Positions 17,521-26,288 of a stretch of 64,000 bases of DNA are shown in pieces. The DNA is from Arthrobacter sp. EPSL27 (GTDB lineage Bacteria; Actinomycetota; Actinomycetes; Actinomycetales; Micrococcaceae), in contig NZ_LNUT01000005.1 in NCBI RefSeq assembly GCF_001512305.1, forward strand, positions 1,151,774 to 1,215,773, read 5' to 3'. The position numbers were made by a program, and so were the translations under genes. Every line of letters starts with the position of its first letter. Positions within the stretch are counted from its first letter, which is position 1. Below the pieces are notes generated by a model. That model saw only the letters and a list, made by a program, of their open reading frames with translations, made no database searches and was not told where the DNA came from.

Positions 17521-17548
17521 TTGACGGGCCCATAAATCTGACGTTATT
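17521..17548 (+). promoter_or_regulatory. Possible promoter of the small 17600 gene
   Basis: TTGACG at 17521-17526 is followed after 16 bp by GTTATT (17543-17548), a fair match to -35 and -10 boxes about 50 bp upstream of the next start codon. The rest of the 200-bp gap shows nothing else. Confidence 0.3.
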
Positions 17549-17599
17549 GTCGCTTCAATTATTGGGGGAAGACGAGTCCACCCAAGAAAGAACAGAGCC

Positions 17600-17809
17600 A
17601 TGAACACAACAACCGAGTGCATTGATATCCAGGTCGAAAGCCGTCAGGTCCTTGACGAACGGCTCGAAGACGCCGTACGGGGGCTCCAGCAGATCGCCAT
17701 GGAGACCGGGACGCAGGGCATCCTGCTCACCCGCCACAAGCCCGGCCACTACACGGCGGCACTCTCAGACCAGGTCCCGTTCGGCATGACCCGGGAGCTC
17801 ATTGACTGA
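17600..17809 (+). CDS. Small hypothetical protein
   Basis: This 69-residue soluble protein is not one I recognise. It reads MNTTTECIDIQVESRQ, then a helix LEDAVRGLQQIAMETG, then strands GILLTRHKPGHYTAALSDQVPFG. It looks like a complete small alpha/beta fold, and a perfect rho-independent terminator 43 bp after its stop supports a real monocistronic gene. The ribosome binding site is weak. No function can be assigned. Confidence 0.55.
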   Translation: MNTTTECIDIQVESRQVLDERLEDAVRGLQQIAMETGTQGILLTRHKPGHYTAALSDQVPFGMTRELID

Positions 17810-17852
17810 GCCCTGACGGAGCGCACAGCTCCTTCAATCAGCACACAAAGCC

Positions 17853-17896
17853 AGGTCCCGGGCGGCGGAGCATCGACTCCCGCCCGGGACCTTTTT
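17853..17896 (+). terminator. Rho-independent terminator
   Basis: A perfect 13-bp stem (AGGTCCCGGGCGG at 17853-17865 with its complement at 17880-17892) with a 14-base loop runs directly into TTTTT. It ends the small gene upstream on the plus strand, and as a palindrome it can also stop the sugar-acid operon arriving on the minus strand. Confidence 0.88.
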
Positions 17897-17943
17897 GTCA
17901 CACGCCGGTGGAGCAGCCGTAGCCCGTCACCGGTTGTGGCGGG

Positions 17944-19173
17944 TTACCAGTCGTGGACGGTTCCGTCGACGAGGCGGTTGTAGGGCAGGTAGGCCTGCTG
18001 GTACGGGAACGCGGCAGCGGCTTCCTCGTTGAATTCGACGCCGATGCCCGGCTTGTCACCCGGGTGCAGGTACCCGTCCACGAATGTCATGGACTGCTCG
18101 AAGACCTCGTTGGTCTTATCCGAGTGCTGCATGTACTCCTGGATCCCGTAGTTGTGGATCGCCAGGCCCACGTGCAGCTGCGCGGCGAACCCGACCGGGG
18201 AAATATCGGTGGGTCCGTGGAACCCGGACTTGATCTGGTACTGCGCGGCGAAGTCCATGACCTTCTTCAACGGGCTGATCCCGCCGAAATGCGTCGACGC
18301 GGCACGGACGTAATCGATCAGCTGTTCCTTGATGATGCTCTGGTAGTCGTACACGGTGTTGAAAATCTCCCCGATCGCCAGCGGGGTGGTGGTGTGCTGC
18401 CGGACCAGGCGCAGCGCTTCCTGGTTCTCCGCCGGCGTGCAGTCCTCCAGCCAGAACAAGTCATAAGGCTCCAGCGCCTTGCCCAGCTTCGCGGCCTGGA
18501 TCGGCGTCATCCGGTGGTGCCCGTCATGCAGCAACGGGATTTCCGACCCGAACTCATTCCGCACCGCCTCAAACACCGTGGGCAGGTGCCGCAGGTACGC
18601 CCGGGTATCCCAGTCCTCCTCCAGCGGGAACGCGCCCCGCCCGGCGGGCTCATAGTCGTACCGCTCCCCCGAGGCCTGCGCCTGCGCCGCGACCCCGTAC
18701 ACAGCCTTGATCCCCGGCACCGCCGTCTGGATCCGGATCGATTTGTACCCCAGCTCCAGGTGCTCCCGGACCGAATCAAACAACGATGGCAGATCCGCGC
18801 CCGAGGCATGCCCGTAGGCCCGCAAACCGTTCCGCGACGCCCCGCCCAGCAACTGGTACACCGGCATCCCGGCCATCTTGCCCTTGATATCCCACAACGC
18901 CATGTCCACCGCAGCAATCGCAGCCATCGTCACCGGACCCCGCCGCCAGTACGAGGACCGGTACAGGAACTGCCACGTATCCTCGATCCGGTGCGGGTCC
19001 TTCCCGATCAGCAACTGCGCCACGTGCTCCTTCAAATACGCGGCCACGGCGAGCTCGCGCCCGTTGAGGGTCGCGTCGCCGATGCCGGTGACGCCGTCCT
19101 CAGTGGTGATCCGCAGGGTCACAAAGTTCCGGGACGGGCTGGTCACAAAGACTTCAGCAGCAATGATTTTCAC
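17944..19173 (-). CDS. manD: ManD-type D-mannonate dehydratase family protein (enolase superfamily)
   Basis: The 409-residue protein is close to the RspA/ManD subgroup of the enolase superfamily. The capping domain begins [18 protein letters not shown]. Metal ligands lie in [11 protein letters not shown] (Asp), FWLEDC (Glu) and AIGEIFN (Glu); [10 protein letters not shown] and [13 protein letters not shown] complete the barrel. True ManD enzymes dehydrate D-mannonate (some also D-gluconate) to 2-keto-3-deoxy-gluconate, but many homologs are weak or inactive. It is the last gene of the operon, 63 bp after the sugar kinase, and starts with GTG. Confidence 0.8.
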   Translation of the reverse strand: MKIIAAEVFVTSPSRNFVTLRITTEDGVTGIGDATLNGRELAVAAYLKEHVAQLLIGKDPHRIEDTWQFLYRSSYWRRGPVTMAAIAAVDMALWDIKGKMAGMPVYQLLGGASRNGLRAYGHASGADLPSLFDSVREHLELGYKSIRIQTAVPGIKAVYGVAAQAQASGERYDYEPAGRGAFPLEEDWDTRAYLRHLPTVFEAVRNEFGSEIPLLHDGHHRMTPIQAAKLGKALEPYDLFWLEDCTPAENQEALRLVRQHTTTPLAIGEIFNTVYDYQSIIKEQLIDYVRAASTHFGGISPLKKVMDFAAQYQIKSGFHGPTDISPVGFAAQLHVGLAIHNYGIQEYMQHSDKTNEVFEQSMTFVDGYLHPGDKPGIGVEFNEEAAAAFPYQQAYLPYNRLVDGTVHDW

Positions 19174-19236
19174 GGGTGGTCCAAGTCTTTCGGTGGTGGG
19201 CTTGAGGGGAAAGCGGCCGGAGCTTCCGGCCGGTGC

Positions 19237-20220
19237 TTAGCGCTGGGTGGTTCCGCTGGGCGTGGCGCCGAGCAGGGCGAGCTCTCCCCGGCGGGGCAGG
19301 CCCTCCCAGTCCCCGGTGGTGCTGACGGCGAAGGCACCCGCGAGGGCACCGCGGTGCAGGCGTCCGGCCGCGTCCTCGCCGTCGAGCAGGGCGGACAGGT
19401 AGCCGGCAGTGAAGGCGTCGCCGGCTCCGACGGTGTCGATGCTGGTGACGGGCACCGCCGGTGCTTCCCAGCGGCCGGCCGCGGTGTACACGCCGGCACC
19501 GGCGGCGCCGCGTTTGACCACGACGTCGCGGACGCCGCGGCCCAGGAGCTCGGCGGCCATGGCGGCTTCGCCGCTGCACCCCGGGCCGTCGTCACTGCCG
19601 GTGACTGCACCTTCGCCGGTGGCGACCAACCCGAGTTCGTCGTCGGAGGCGATGATGATGCTGGCATGCAGAGCCAGCGGGGTGAGGATGGCACGGGCCT
19701 CGTCGCGGGACCAGAGCTTGCTGCGGTAGTTGACGTCGAGGGAGACCTCCAGCCCTTCCCCGGCAGCCCGCGCGGCGGCGTACTCCACGGCGCGCCGCGC
19801 CTCCTGGCTGAGGGCTGCGGTGATGCCCGTCAGGTGCAGCACCCGGGCGCCGCTGCGGAAGGCGGCGTCGACGTCGTCCCGGCCCAGCGTGGAACCGGCG
19901 GAACCGGCACGGTAGTAGAACGCCCGGGTGACGTCGGCGGTGCGCTGCTCCAGGAACATCACCCCCGTGCTGCGGGCGGCGTCCTCACGGTGCTGCACCC
20001 CGATGCCCTCGCCCCGGAGCTGCCGCACGATGAACTCGCCGTGCGGGTCGGACCCGACGACGCCGGCCCAGGCCACCCGGTGGCCGAGCCGTGCGAGCCC
20101 CACCGCCACGTTGGACTCCGCGCCGGCCACATGCATGTGCAGTGTTCCGCCGGCGGACAGCGGCCCGGCGGAGCGCAGGGACACCATGGATTCCCCGAGG
20201 GTGAGGACGTCGGCGCTCAC
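19237..20220 (-). CDS. PfkB family carbohydrate kinase, probably 2-keto-3-deoxy-gluconate/galactonate kinase
   Basis: The 327-residue ribokinase-fold enzyme has the N-terminal signature LTLGESMVSLRSAGPLS, the lid GAESNVAVGLARLGHR and the C-terminal PfkB signature DTVGAGDAFTAGYL with the catalytic Asp. In this operon it would phosphorylate the 2-keto-3-deoxy sugar acid made by the dehydratases, giving the substrate of the aldolase encoded just upstream. The GTG start overlaps the aldolase stop by four bases, indicating translational coupling. Confidence 0.82.
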   Translation of the reverse strand: MSADVLTLGESMVSLRSAGPLSAGGTLHMHVAGAESNVAVGLARLGHRVAWAGVVGSDPHGEFIVRQLRGEGIGVQHREDAARSTGVMFLEQRTADVTRAFYYRAGSAGSTLGRDDVDAAFRSGARVLHLTGITAALSQEARRAVEYAAARAAGEGLEVSLDVNYRSKLWSRDEARAILTPLALHASIIIASDDELGLVATGEGAVTGSDDGPGCSGEAAMAAELLGRGVRDVVVKRGAAGAGVYTAAGRWEAPAVPVTSIDTVGAGDAFTAGYLSALLDGEDAAGRLHRGALAGAFAVSTTGDWEGLPRRGELALLGATPSGTTQR

Positions 20221-20897
20221 TGCGGGTGCCCCGCGGCGTCCGCCTCCGCGCGGGCGAAGTCTGCTGCCAGCGCCACAAAAGCGCCGGCCCGGGCACGCAT
20301 CGGGGCAAGGTCCCCGCCGGAGGCGGAGTCGCCGAACAGCGGTCCGCCCAGGCCGACGGCCACGGCCCCGGCCTGCCAGTACCCTGTTGCCTCATCGATG
20401 CCCACGCCGCCGACGGCGATGAAGGGAATCCCCGGGAAGGGATCCCGGAGCGCCTTGAGGTAGCCGGGTCCGCCGATGGACGCGGGGAAGAGCTTCACCG
20501 CGGTGGCGCCGCGGGTCATCGCCTCGTACGCCTCGGTGGGTGTCAGGGCTCCGGCCAGGACCGGGATCCCCCGTGCTGCGGAGGCATCGATGGACTCGGC
20601 CAGCGCCGGAGTGACCATGAACTGGCCGCCGGCTTGGGCCACGAGGTCCACGTCCTGGGCGGTCAGCACCGTGCCCGCACCGACGAAGCAGCCCGCCGGG
20701 GCGGTGTCCCGGACGGTGCGGATCGCAGTGAGGGCGTCCGGCGTGGTGAGGGCGATTTCGACGAAGCGGAAGCCCTCCTCCATCGCCGCGAGGGCCGCTT
20801 TCGCGGCCGCGCCGCCGTCCGTGCCGCGCACGATTGCCACGAGCCGGGTCTCCCGGATTCCGGCGAGGAGAAGCTCGGGGGTCAGTTCTGTCGTCAT
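20217..20897 (-). CDS. 2-dehydro-3-deoxy-6-phosphogluconate/galactonate aldolase (Eda/DgoA type)
   Basis: The 226-residue class I aldolase splits a 2-keto-3-deoxy-6-phospho sugar acid into pyruvate and glyceraldehyde 3-phosphate. Key positions are the catalytic Glu in FVEIALTTPDAL, GAGTVLTAQDV, and the Schiff-base Lys in ATAVKLFPAS; FIAVGGVGIDEATGYWQAGA binds phosphate. A C-terminal alanine-rich helix is slightly longer than in E. coli Eda. The ATG at 20897 lies five bases after the DgoD stop; ATG 20909 is also possible. Confidence 0.88.
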   Translation of the reverse strand: MTTELTPELLLAGIRETRLVAIVRGTDGGAAAKAALAAMEEGFRFVEIALTTPDALTAIRTVRDTAPAGCFVGAGTVLTAQDVDLVAQAGGQFMVTPALAESIDASAARGIPVLAGALTPTEAYEAMTRGATAVKLFPASIGGPGYLKALRDPFPGIPFIAVGGVGIDEATGYWQAGAVAVGLGGPLFGDSASGGDLAPMRARAGAFVALAADFARAEADAAGHPQ

Positions 20898-20902
20898 GTC
20901 GT

Positions 20903-22051
20903 TCACCATTCTGCGAAAGCTCCGTCGGGGTGCCGCCAGACGGGCCCGCGCCAGGCGTGGCCCCGCTTGTCCGCGGCGCGGACCACGGCCTCGTCGATTT
21001 CGATGCCCAGGCCCGGGCCGGTCAGGCGTTCGATGTGCCCGTCCACGAACTTCAGCGGCGACTTGTCCACCACGTAGTCCAGGACTTCGGCGCCCTGGTT
21101 GTAGTGGATGCCGATGCTCTGTTCCTGGATCAGGAAGTTGGGCGTCGCGAAGCCCACCTGCAGGCAGGCGGCCAGCGCCAGCGGGCCCAGCGGGCAGTGC
21201 GGGGCGAGCTGCACCTCGTAGATTTCGGCGAGCGAGGCGATCTTGCGGACCTCCGTGATGCCGCCGGCGTGCGAAAGGTCCGGCTGCGCCACTGCAATGC
21301 CGGCCTGCAGCGCGGGAAGGAATTCCTGCCGGCTGTAGAGCCGCTCGCCGGTGGAGACCGGCGTCGTGGTGGACGAGGTGAATTCGCGCAGCAGGTGCGT
21401 GTTTTCCGGGACCACGGGCTCTTCGAGGAAGAAGGGCCGGTACGGTTCCAGCAGCGGCGCCACCCTTCGAGCGTTGGCGAGGCTGAAGCGGCCGTGGAAG
21501 TCGACGGCGACATCTCGGTGGTCCCCGAGGACCTCGCGGGCGGCGGCGACGCGGCGGACGACGCCGTCGAGCTCTGCGACGGAGGCCACCGGACTCATGC
21601 GGCCGCTGGCGTTCATCTTGACGGCGGTGAGCCCGACCTCCAGCTGGGCGCTGATCTGGTCGGCCACCTCGTTGGGCTCGTCGCCGCCCACCCAGCCGTA
21701 CATCCGGATCCGGTCGCGGACATGTCCGCCCAGGAGCTGGTGGACGGGGGTGTTGAAGTGCTTGCCGGCGATGTCCCACAGGGCCTGGTCCAGCCCGGAG
21801 ACGGCGCTGGCCAGGATAGGCCCGCCGCGGTAGAAGGAGCCCTTGGTCATGACCTGCCAGTGGTCCTCGATCCGCAGCGCGTCGTTGCCGATGAGGAGTT
21901 CGGAGAGCTGGTCGACGGCGGTGCGGACCGTTTCGCTGCGGCCCTCGCAGCTGGCCTCGCCCCAGCCGACGATCCCGCTGTCGGTTTCGATCCGGACGAA
22001 GAGCCAGCGCGGGGCGATGAGGAACGTTTCGATCCTGCTGATGAGTGTCAT
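20903..22051 (-). CDS. dgoD: D-galactonate dehydratase (mandelate racemase/enolase superfamily)
   Basis: This 382-residue protein matches E. coli DgoD in length and motifs. The N-terminal cap has WLFVRIETDSGIVGWGEAS. Metal ligands are in VAVDFHGRFS (Asp), FFLEEPV (Glu) and STGERLYSRQEF (Glu); QPDLSHAGGITEVRKIA and APHCPLGPLALAA carry the catalytic Asp/His dyad. It should dehydrate D-galactonate to 2-keto-3-deoxy-galactonate. It follows the inner permease gene after seven bases and precedes the aldolase, forming a compact catabolic unit. Confidence 0.87.
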   Translation of the reverse strand: MTLISRIETFLIAPRWLFVRIETDSGIVGWGEASCEGRSETVRTAVDQLSELLIGNDALRIEDHWQVMTKGSFYRGGPILASAVSGLDQALWDIAGKHFNTPVHQLLGGHVRDRIRMYGWVGGDEPNEVADQISAQLEVGLTAVKMNASGRMSPVASVAELDGVVRRVAAAREVLGDHRDVAVDFHGRFSLANARRVAPLLEPYRPFFLEEPVVPENTHLLREFTSSTTTPVSTGERLYSRQEFLPALQAGIAVAQPDLSHAGGITEVRKIASLAEIYEVQLAPHCPLGPLALAACLQVGFATPNFLIQEQSIGIHYNQGAEVLDYVVDKSPLKFVDGHIERLTGPGLGIEIDEAVVRAADKRGHAWRGPVWRHPDGAFAEW

Positions 22052-22058
22052 AGGAGGC

Positions 22059-22970
22059 CTAGCCCTTGGTTGCGCCGGCGGTCATGCCGGAGACGATGTA
22101 CTTCTGCGTGAAGAGCGCAATGATCATGATCGGAACGGTGACCACCGTGGCGGCCGCCATGAGTCCGCCCCAGTCGATGCTGGCGTAGGAGACGAAGTCG
22201 AAGATCGCGACCGGGAGGGTCTTGGTCTTCGAGCCCGAGAGCACCAGGGCGAACATGAAGTTGTTCCACGAGAAGATGAAGGACAGGATGCCGGCCGTGG
22301 CCATGCCCGCCACGGACAGCGGCAGGGTGATGCGGCGGAAGGCGCCGATCGGGGTGAGCCCGTCCACCTGCGCGGATTCCTCCAGCTCCAGGGGCAGCGA
22401 GTCGAAGTAGCTCATCATGATGTAGACGATCAGCGGCAGCGCGACGAACATGTGGCTGAGGATCAGGACCTCGAAGCCGCCCACCATCTTCAGGTTGGAG
22501 AAGACGTAGTACCAGGGCACCAGCAGGGAGACGCCGGGGATGACACGGGCCATCAGGACCACCAGGGCGGAGCGGTGCATGGTGAAGCGGCTCATGGCGT
22601 AGGCCGCCGGGACGCCGAGGACCAGGGACAGCGCCGTGGAAACGAACGCCACCCAGAAACTGTTGAAGATGAACACGAAGTAGTTGTTGCGCTGCAGCAC
22701 GTTCGCGTAGTTCTCCCCGGTGGGGGTGAAGAAGAACGATTTGCCGGTGTCGTAGATGTCCACGTTGGTCTTGAAGGATGCCAGGAGCATCCAGACCAGG
22801 GGCGCCACGAGGAACAGCACCACGGCCACCAGGGCGGCGACGCGGAACACCTTGTAGGCGCGGGTGCCCAGGGGCTTGCGGCGCCGCGGGTTCGGCGCCG
22901 CCGGGCCGGCCGTGCCGGTCCGGGGGCCGGTGACTTCTCGAGTTTCCGTGCTTGCGGTCAGTTCCGTCAT
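22059..22970 (-). CDS. Carbohydrate ABC transporter permease (MalG-type)
   Basis: The 303-residue inner-membrane protein has six helices and the MalG-type coupling loop SAQVDGLTPIGAFRRITLPLS (EAA motif) near residue 205. The N-terminal 30 residues are a cytosolic, proline-rich lead. Its ATG overlaps the stop of the partner permease gene by four bases. With the partner and the solute-binding protein it should import a sugar acid or oligosaccharide. No ATPase gene is present in the operon. Confidence 0.9.
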   Translation of the reverse strand: MTELTASTETREVTGPRTGTAGPAAPNPRRRKPLGTRAYKVFRVAALVAVVLFLVAPLVWMLLASFKTNVDIYDTGKSFFFTPTGENYANVLQRNNYFVFIFNSFWVAFVSTALSLVLGVPAAYAMSRFTMHRSALVVLMARVIPGVSLLVPWYYVFSNLKMVGGFEVLILSHMFVALPLIVYIMMSYFDSLPLELEESAQVDGLTPIGAFRRITLPLSVAGMATAGILSFIFSWNNFMFALVLSGSKTKTLPVAIFDFVSYASIDWGGLMAAATVVTVPIMIIALFTQKYIVSGMTAGATKG

Positions 22971-23932
22971 TTGTTTGCCGCTTTCTTGCGCATGGTCAGC
23001 AGCCACATGGAGCCGATGATGATCATGAAGAACAGGATCAGCACGGCCGAGGACAGCCCGTACTGGTTGTAGTCGAAGCTCAGTCCGTAGGCGTAGACGT
23101 TCAGGGTCTCCACCTCGTGGAACGAGCCGCCGCCCTTGCCTTTGGTGGCGTAGAGGATGTCGAAGGTCTTCAGGGCGTCGATGCCCCGGAGCAGGATTGC
23201 AACGATCACGGTCGGCATCATGAGCGGCAGCGTGATGTAGAAAAAGCGCTGGAAGGAGTTGGCGCCGTCCATGCGGGCTGCCTCGTCAGGCTCCTCCGAC
23301 AGCGAGGTCAGGCCGGCGAGCAGGATCAGCACCACCATGGGGGTCCACTGCCATACGTCCATGAAAATCGTGGTGCCCAGGGCGGTGTCCTGGCCGGAGA
23401 GCCACGGCTGCGGCGGGATGCCGACCATGCCGAGCAGCTGGTTGACGAACCCGATGTTGGGGTCGAAGATCAGCCGCCACATCATGCCCACTGCCACCGG
23501 GGTGGCGACGAGCGGGAGAAGGATCGCCACCCGGACCCACTTTTCCCCGCGGAACGGCCGCCACAGCAGAAGCGCGATGCACATGCCCAGGACCACTTCG
23601 CAGACCAGCGCCACCCCGGTGAAGGTCAGCGTGCGTCCTACGGCGGGCCAGAAGCGTTCGACGTCGGACAGGACCGTCACGTAGTTCTCAAAACCGACGA
23701 AGTCGGAGGCGGCCCGCACGGAGCCCTGCGAGTCCGTGAGGCTGAGGTAGAGGGTCCAGGCCAGCGGGAAGATGATCAGGACGCCGACGAAGACCATCGC
23801 GGGGGCCGCGAAAAGCCACTTGCGGTGCCGGTTGGCCCAGGCGGAGAAGTTCTCGCGGGCGCCGCGGGAGCCGGCGTTGCGGCCTGCGGGCGGCCGGGAC
23901 GGCGCGCTGCGGGGAGGAGTCAAGACAGACAT
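22967..23932 (-). CDS. Carbohydrate ABC transporter permease (MalF-type)
   Basis: This 321-residue membrane protein has six helices after a basic N-terminal lead and the MalF-type EAA loop EAARMDGANSFQRFFYITLP near residue 215. It pairs with the MalG-type permease encoded immediately downstream. It is separated from the solute-binding protein gene by about 110 bp that holds a stable hairpin, which may lower expression of the permeases relative to the binding protein. Confidence 0.9.
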   Translation of the reverse strand: MSVLTPPRSAPSRPPAGRNAGSRGARENFSAWANRHRKWLFAAPAMVFVGVLIIFPLAWTLYLSLTDSQGSVRAASDFVGFENYVTVLSDVERFWPAVGRTLTFTGVALVCEVVLGMCIALLLWRPFRGEKWVRVAILLPLVATPVAVGMMWRLIFDPNIGFVNQLLGMVGIPPQPWLSGQDTALGTTIFMDVWQWTPMVVLILLAGLTSLSEEPDEAARMDGANSFQRFFYITLPLMMPTVIVAILLRGIDALKTFDILYATKGKGGGSFHEVETLNVYAYGLSFDYNQYGLSSAVLILFFMIIIGSMWLLTMRKKAANK

Positions 23933-23970
23933 GGTTCACCTAAGGAGTCGGGGGTGAAGTGAAGAGCTGG

Positions 23971-24007
23971 CCGGGCGGGGCGGCGGCTGGTTTACCGCCC
24001 CGCCCGG
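23971..24007 (-). promoter_or_regulatory. Intercistronic GC hairpin between binding protein and permease genes
   Basis: A perfect 13-bp stem (CCGGGCGGGGCGG at 23971-23983, complement at 23995-24007) with an 11-base loop lies in the transcribed gap. No T-run follows. Hairpins at this place in ABC operons stabilise the binding-protein message or partly terminate transcription, which fits the higher need for that protein. Confidence 0.6.
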
Positions 24008-24044
24008 GCCGGGGGCGCGGAGGGCGCGTGGTGCGCTGTCCGCG

Positions 24045-25340
24045 CTACTTCTTTTCGCTGTCCAGGAACTTCTGGAAAGCGTCGTGGGCGGTGTCAGCGG
24101 CGGCGGAAGCGTCGCCGCCGGTGATGGTTTCCACGATCGGGCCGCCTACGATTTCGCGGGCCTTGCCGACCGTGACAACCTGGGGACGGTCATGTCCGAC
24201 GCCGTTCTTGGCGCTGGTGGCGATCGCCTCGGCCAGGTCGGCCGGGTAGGTGGACGTGCCGGCGGGGTCGGCCCAGACGGAGCTGCGGGGTCCGGGAACG
24301 CCGGCCTTCTGTGCTTCCAGGGTGCGCTCCTTGCTGGTGGCCCACTGGATGAACTTCCAGGCGTTGTCCTGGTTGCCGGAGGCTTCGTTGACGGCCAGGC
24401 CCCACGACGGGATGTTGTACGGCTTGGAGCCGGCAGGGCCGGCGGGCAGCGCGGCGAAGCCGACGGTGTCGGCCACCTTGGACTTGGCCGGGTCGGTCGC
24501 GTTCTTGTAGAGCGAGTCGGCCTCGGTGTAGAAAGCGGCCTTGCCCTGGGTGAAGATGGCCATTGCCTCGGGCCAGCTCATGTCGGTGCTGACGTTGGCC
24601 GGGCCGTAGTTCTTGATCAGGCCGCCGTAGAAAGCGTAGGCCTCCTTGGCTTCGTCCGTGTTGACTGCGGACTTGCCGCTGGCATCGGTGAAGTCGCCGC
24701 CGAAGCTGTACAGGAAGCTGGAGAACTGGGTGACGGCGGCGGACTTGCCGGTGCGGGCGACGAACCCTGCGGTGTCCGGCGAGGAAGCCTTGATGGCCTT
24801 GGCTGCCGCCTCGAGCTCTTCCATGGTCTTGGGCACTTCAAGGCCCGCCGCCTGGAGCAGGTCCTTGCGGTAGTAGAGCACTTCGCGTTCGGTGATGATG
24901 GGGACACCCACCACCTTGCCGTCAGCGGTGGTGGCCTTGACCGGGCCCTCCTGGTAGTCCTTCCAGTCCCAGGTGCTGTCCGAGGAGACCTTGGACGTCA
25001 GGTCTGCCAGGTAGCCGTTCTGTGCGAACGCCTTGCCCTCCTGCAGCGGGCGGTACATCATGACGTCGATCTCGTCGCTGCCGGCGTTGAGCTTGACGTT
25101 GTACTGGTCCGAGAGCTGGTCTTCACCGAGCTGGGTGAGTTCAACCTTGAGGCCGCTGGACTTCTCGAATTCCGGGATGGCTGCCTTGATGCCCTCGGTC
25201 CAGACGTGGTTGGCCAGGGTGACCCGGACGGTGCCGGCGGCCTTGGCATCGCTGCTGCCGCTGCCACCGCCGCAGGCGGTGAGCCCCAGAGACAGGGCTG
25301 CGGCAACGGCCGCGTACTGCATGATCGAACGTCGCTTCAT
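24045..25340 (-). CDS. Extracellular solute-binding lipoprotein (family 1)
   Basis: The 431-residue protein starts with a lipoprotein signal: MKRRSIMQYAAVAAALSLG and lipobox LTAC, followed by a glycine/serine spacer. The mature part has the MalE-type fold (TVRVTLANHVWTEGIKAAIPEFEKSSGLKVE... and the late WGLAVNEASGNQDNAWKFIQWATS motif, each shown only in part). It captures the substrate outside the membrane for the two permeases. The ATG has AAGGGAG eight bases upstream. It is the first gene of the sugar-acid operon, divergent from the FadR-type regulator. Confidence 0.9.
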   Translation of the reverse strand: MKRRSIMQYAAVAAALSLGLTACGGGSGSSDAKAAGTVRVTLANHVWTEGIKAAIPEFEKSSGLKVELTQLGEDQLSDQYNVKLNAGSDEIDVMMYRPLQEGKAFAQNGYLADLTSKVSSDSTWDWKDYQEGPVKATTADGKVVGVPIITEREVLYYRKDLLQAAGLEVPKTMEELEAAAKAIKASSPDTAGFVARTGKSAAVTQFSSFLYSFGGDFTDASGKSAVNTDEAKEAYAFYGGLIKNYGPANVSTDMSWPEAMAIFTQGKAAFYTEADSLYKNATDPAKSKVADTVGFAALPAGPAGSKPYNIPSWGLAVNEASGNQDNAWKFIQWATSKERTLEAQKAGVPGPRSSVWADPAGTSTYPADLAEAIATSAKNGVGHDRPQVVTVGKAREIVGGPIVETITGGDASAAADTAHDAFQKFLDSEKK

Positions 25341-25481
25341 TACGACTCCCTTAGGTTCTTCAGGGCCGGACGTTCCAGTCCAGCCGGCCGCAAATGCATC
25401 TTTACATCTGCTCTGGAAGCGATCTTAGAGAAATAAAGCATACTTAAACAACCCCTTGTGCACCGCCAGTATGATTTATTC
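25341..25481. promoter_or_regulatory. Divergent promoter/operator region of the sugar-acid operon
   Basis: This 141-bp gap separates the binding protein gene (-) from the FadR-type regulator (+). It contains an AT-rich block with AAGCATACTT (25436-25445), an imperfect palindrome of the kind bound by small dimeric regulators, and ATGTAAAGATGCATTT around 25393-25408. The regulator probably binds here and controls both directions; the exact site cannot be fixed. Confidence 0.45.
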
Positions 25482-26264
25482 ATGAAAACCCCAAAGGCGG
25501 AGTCCTCGGCTGACCTGCATTCCGTGCTGGTCCAGAAGCTGGGACTCGCTATTGCCGAGGGGACCCTGGCGCCGCACTCGATCCTGCGGCTGGACGAACT
25601 CGAGGCGCAGCACGGCGTATCCCGCTCGGTGGTCCGGGAGGCCACGCGGGTGCTCTCCTCCAAGGGCATGCTGGAATCGCGCCGCCGGCTGGGCACGGTG
25701 GTGCAGCCGGAAGACTCCTGGAACGCCTACGACCCCCAGGTGATCCGCTGGCGGCTTGCCTCGTCCCGGCGGCTGGAGCAGCTGCAGGCCCTGAACGAAC
25801 TCCGCGGCGCGGTGGAACCCCAGGCCGCCCGGCTGGCCGCCGAGCGGGCCTCCCTGGATGCCGGCAGCGATCTGGTGTCCCAGGCGGCACGGCTGTGGGC
25901 GGCAGGCCAGCGCGGGGACAACGACGAATTTCTCCGGCTGGACATCGAATTCCACGCCGCAGTGCTCAAGGCTTCCGGAAATGCCATGTTCTCGCAGTTG
26001 CACAGCCTGGTCACCGAGGTCCTGACCGGGCGCACCGAGCATGGCCTGATGCCGCACCTGCCGGACCATGAGGCGCTGCAGCTGCACGTTGATGTGGCCA
26101 GTGCCATCCAGCGCGGCGAGGCAGCGGCAGCCCACGCCGCGATGAGCCGGATTGTGGAGCAGTCCACCGAGGAAATGGGTGATATCTGGTCCAGCCACCA
26201 CCAGCCGGCCGCACCGGAAAGCCGGCGCGGAGTCACTTCGCGCCCATCTCCGGCCGTGGGATAG
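25482..26264 (+). CDS. FadR-subfamily GntR transcriptional regulator (DgoR-like)
   Basis: The 260-residue protein has an N-terminal winged helix (LGLAIAEGTLAPHSILRLDELEAQHGVSRSVVREATRVLSSKG spans about residues 19-61; cited in parts) and a C-terminal FCD ligand domain with its metal-binding Asp/His residues (DIEFHAAVLKASGNAMF, LHVDVASAIQRGE). In E. coli the galactonate genes are controlled by DgoR of the same subfamily, and this gene is divergent from a dgoD operon, so it is probably the operon repressor, relieved by a sugar acid. ATG 25482 is preferred; GTG 25458 is in frame. Confidence 0.85.
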   Translation: MKTPKAESSADLHSVLVQKLGLAIAEGTLAPHSILRLDELEAQHGVSRSVVREATRVLSSKGMLESRRRLGTVVQPEDSWNAYDPQVIRWRLASSRRLEQLQALNELRGAVEPQAARLAAERASLDAGSDLVSQAARLWAAGQRGDNDEFLRLDIEFHAAVLKASGNAMFSQLHSLVTEVLTGRTEHGLMPHLPDHEALQLHVDVASAIQRGEAAAAHAAMSRIVEQSTEEMGDIWSSHHQPAAPESRRGVTSRPSPAVG

Positions 26265-26281
26265 GCGCGAAGTGACCCCGC
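26227..26281. terminator. Bidirectional hairpin terminator overlapping the regulator stop codon
   Basis: GTCACTTCGCGCC (26232-26244) pairs perfectly with 26264-26276, and flanking GCGG/CCGC extend the stem to about 18 bp with one mismatch. The loop contains the last codons, and the TAG stop falls at the base of the right arm. It separates the regulator from the convergent aldo/keto reductase gene. Confidence 0.6.
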
Positions 26282-26288
26282 CTTGCTT

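Noticed and set aside
17953..20463. 836-codon open frame opposite ManD, kinase and aldolase genes
   Set aside because: It overlaps three genes with clear catalytic motifs on the other strand and has low-complexity His/Arg/Gly-rich translation typical of antisense reading.
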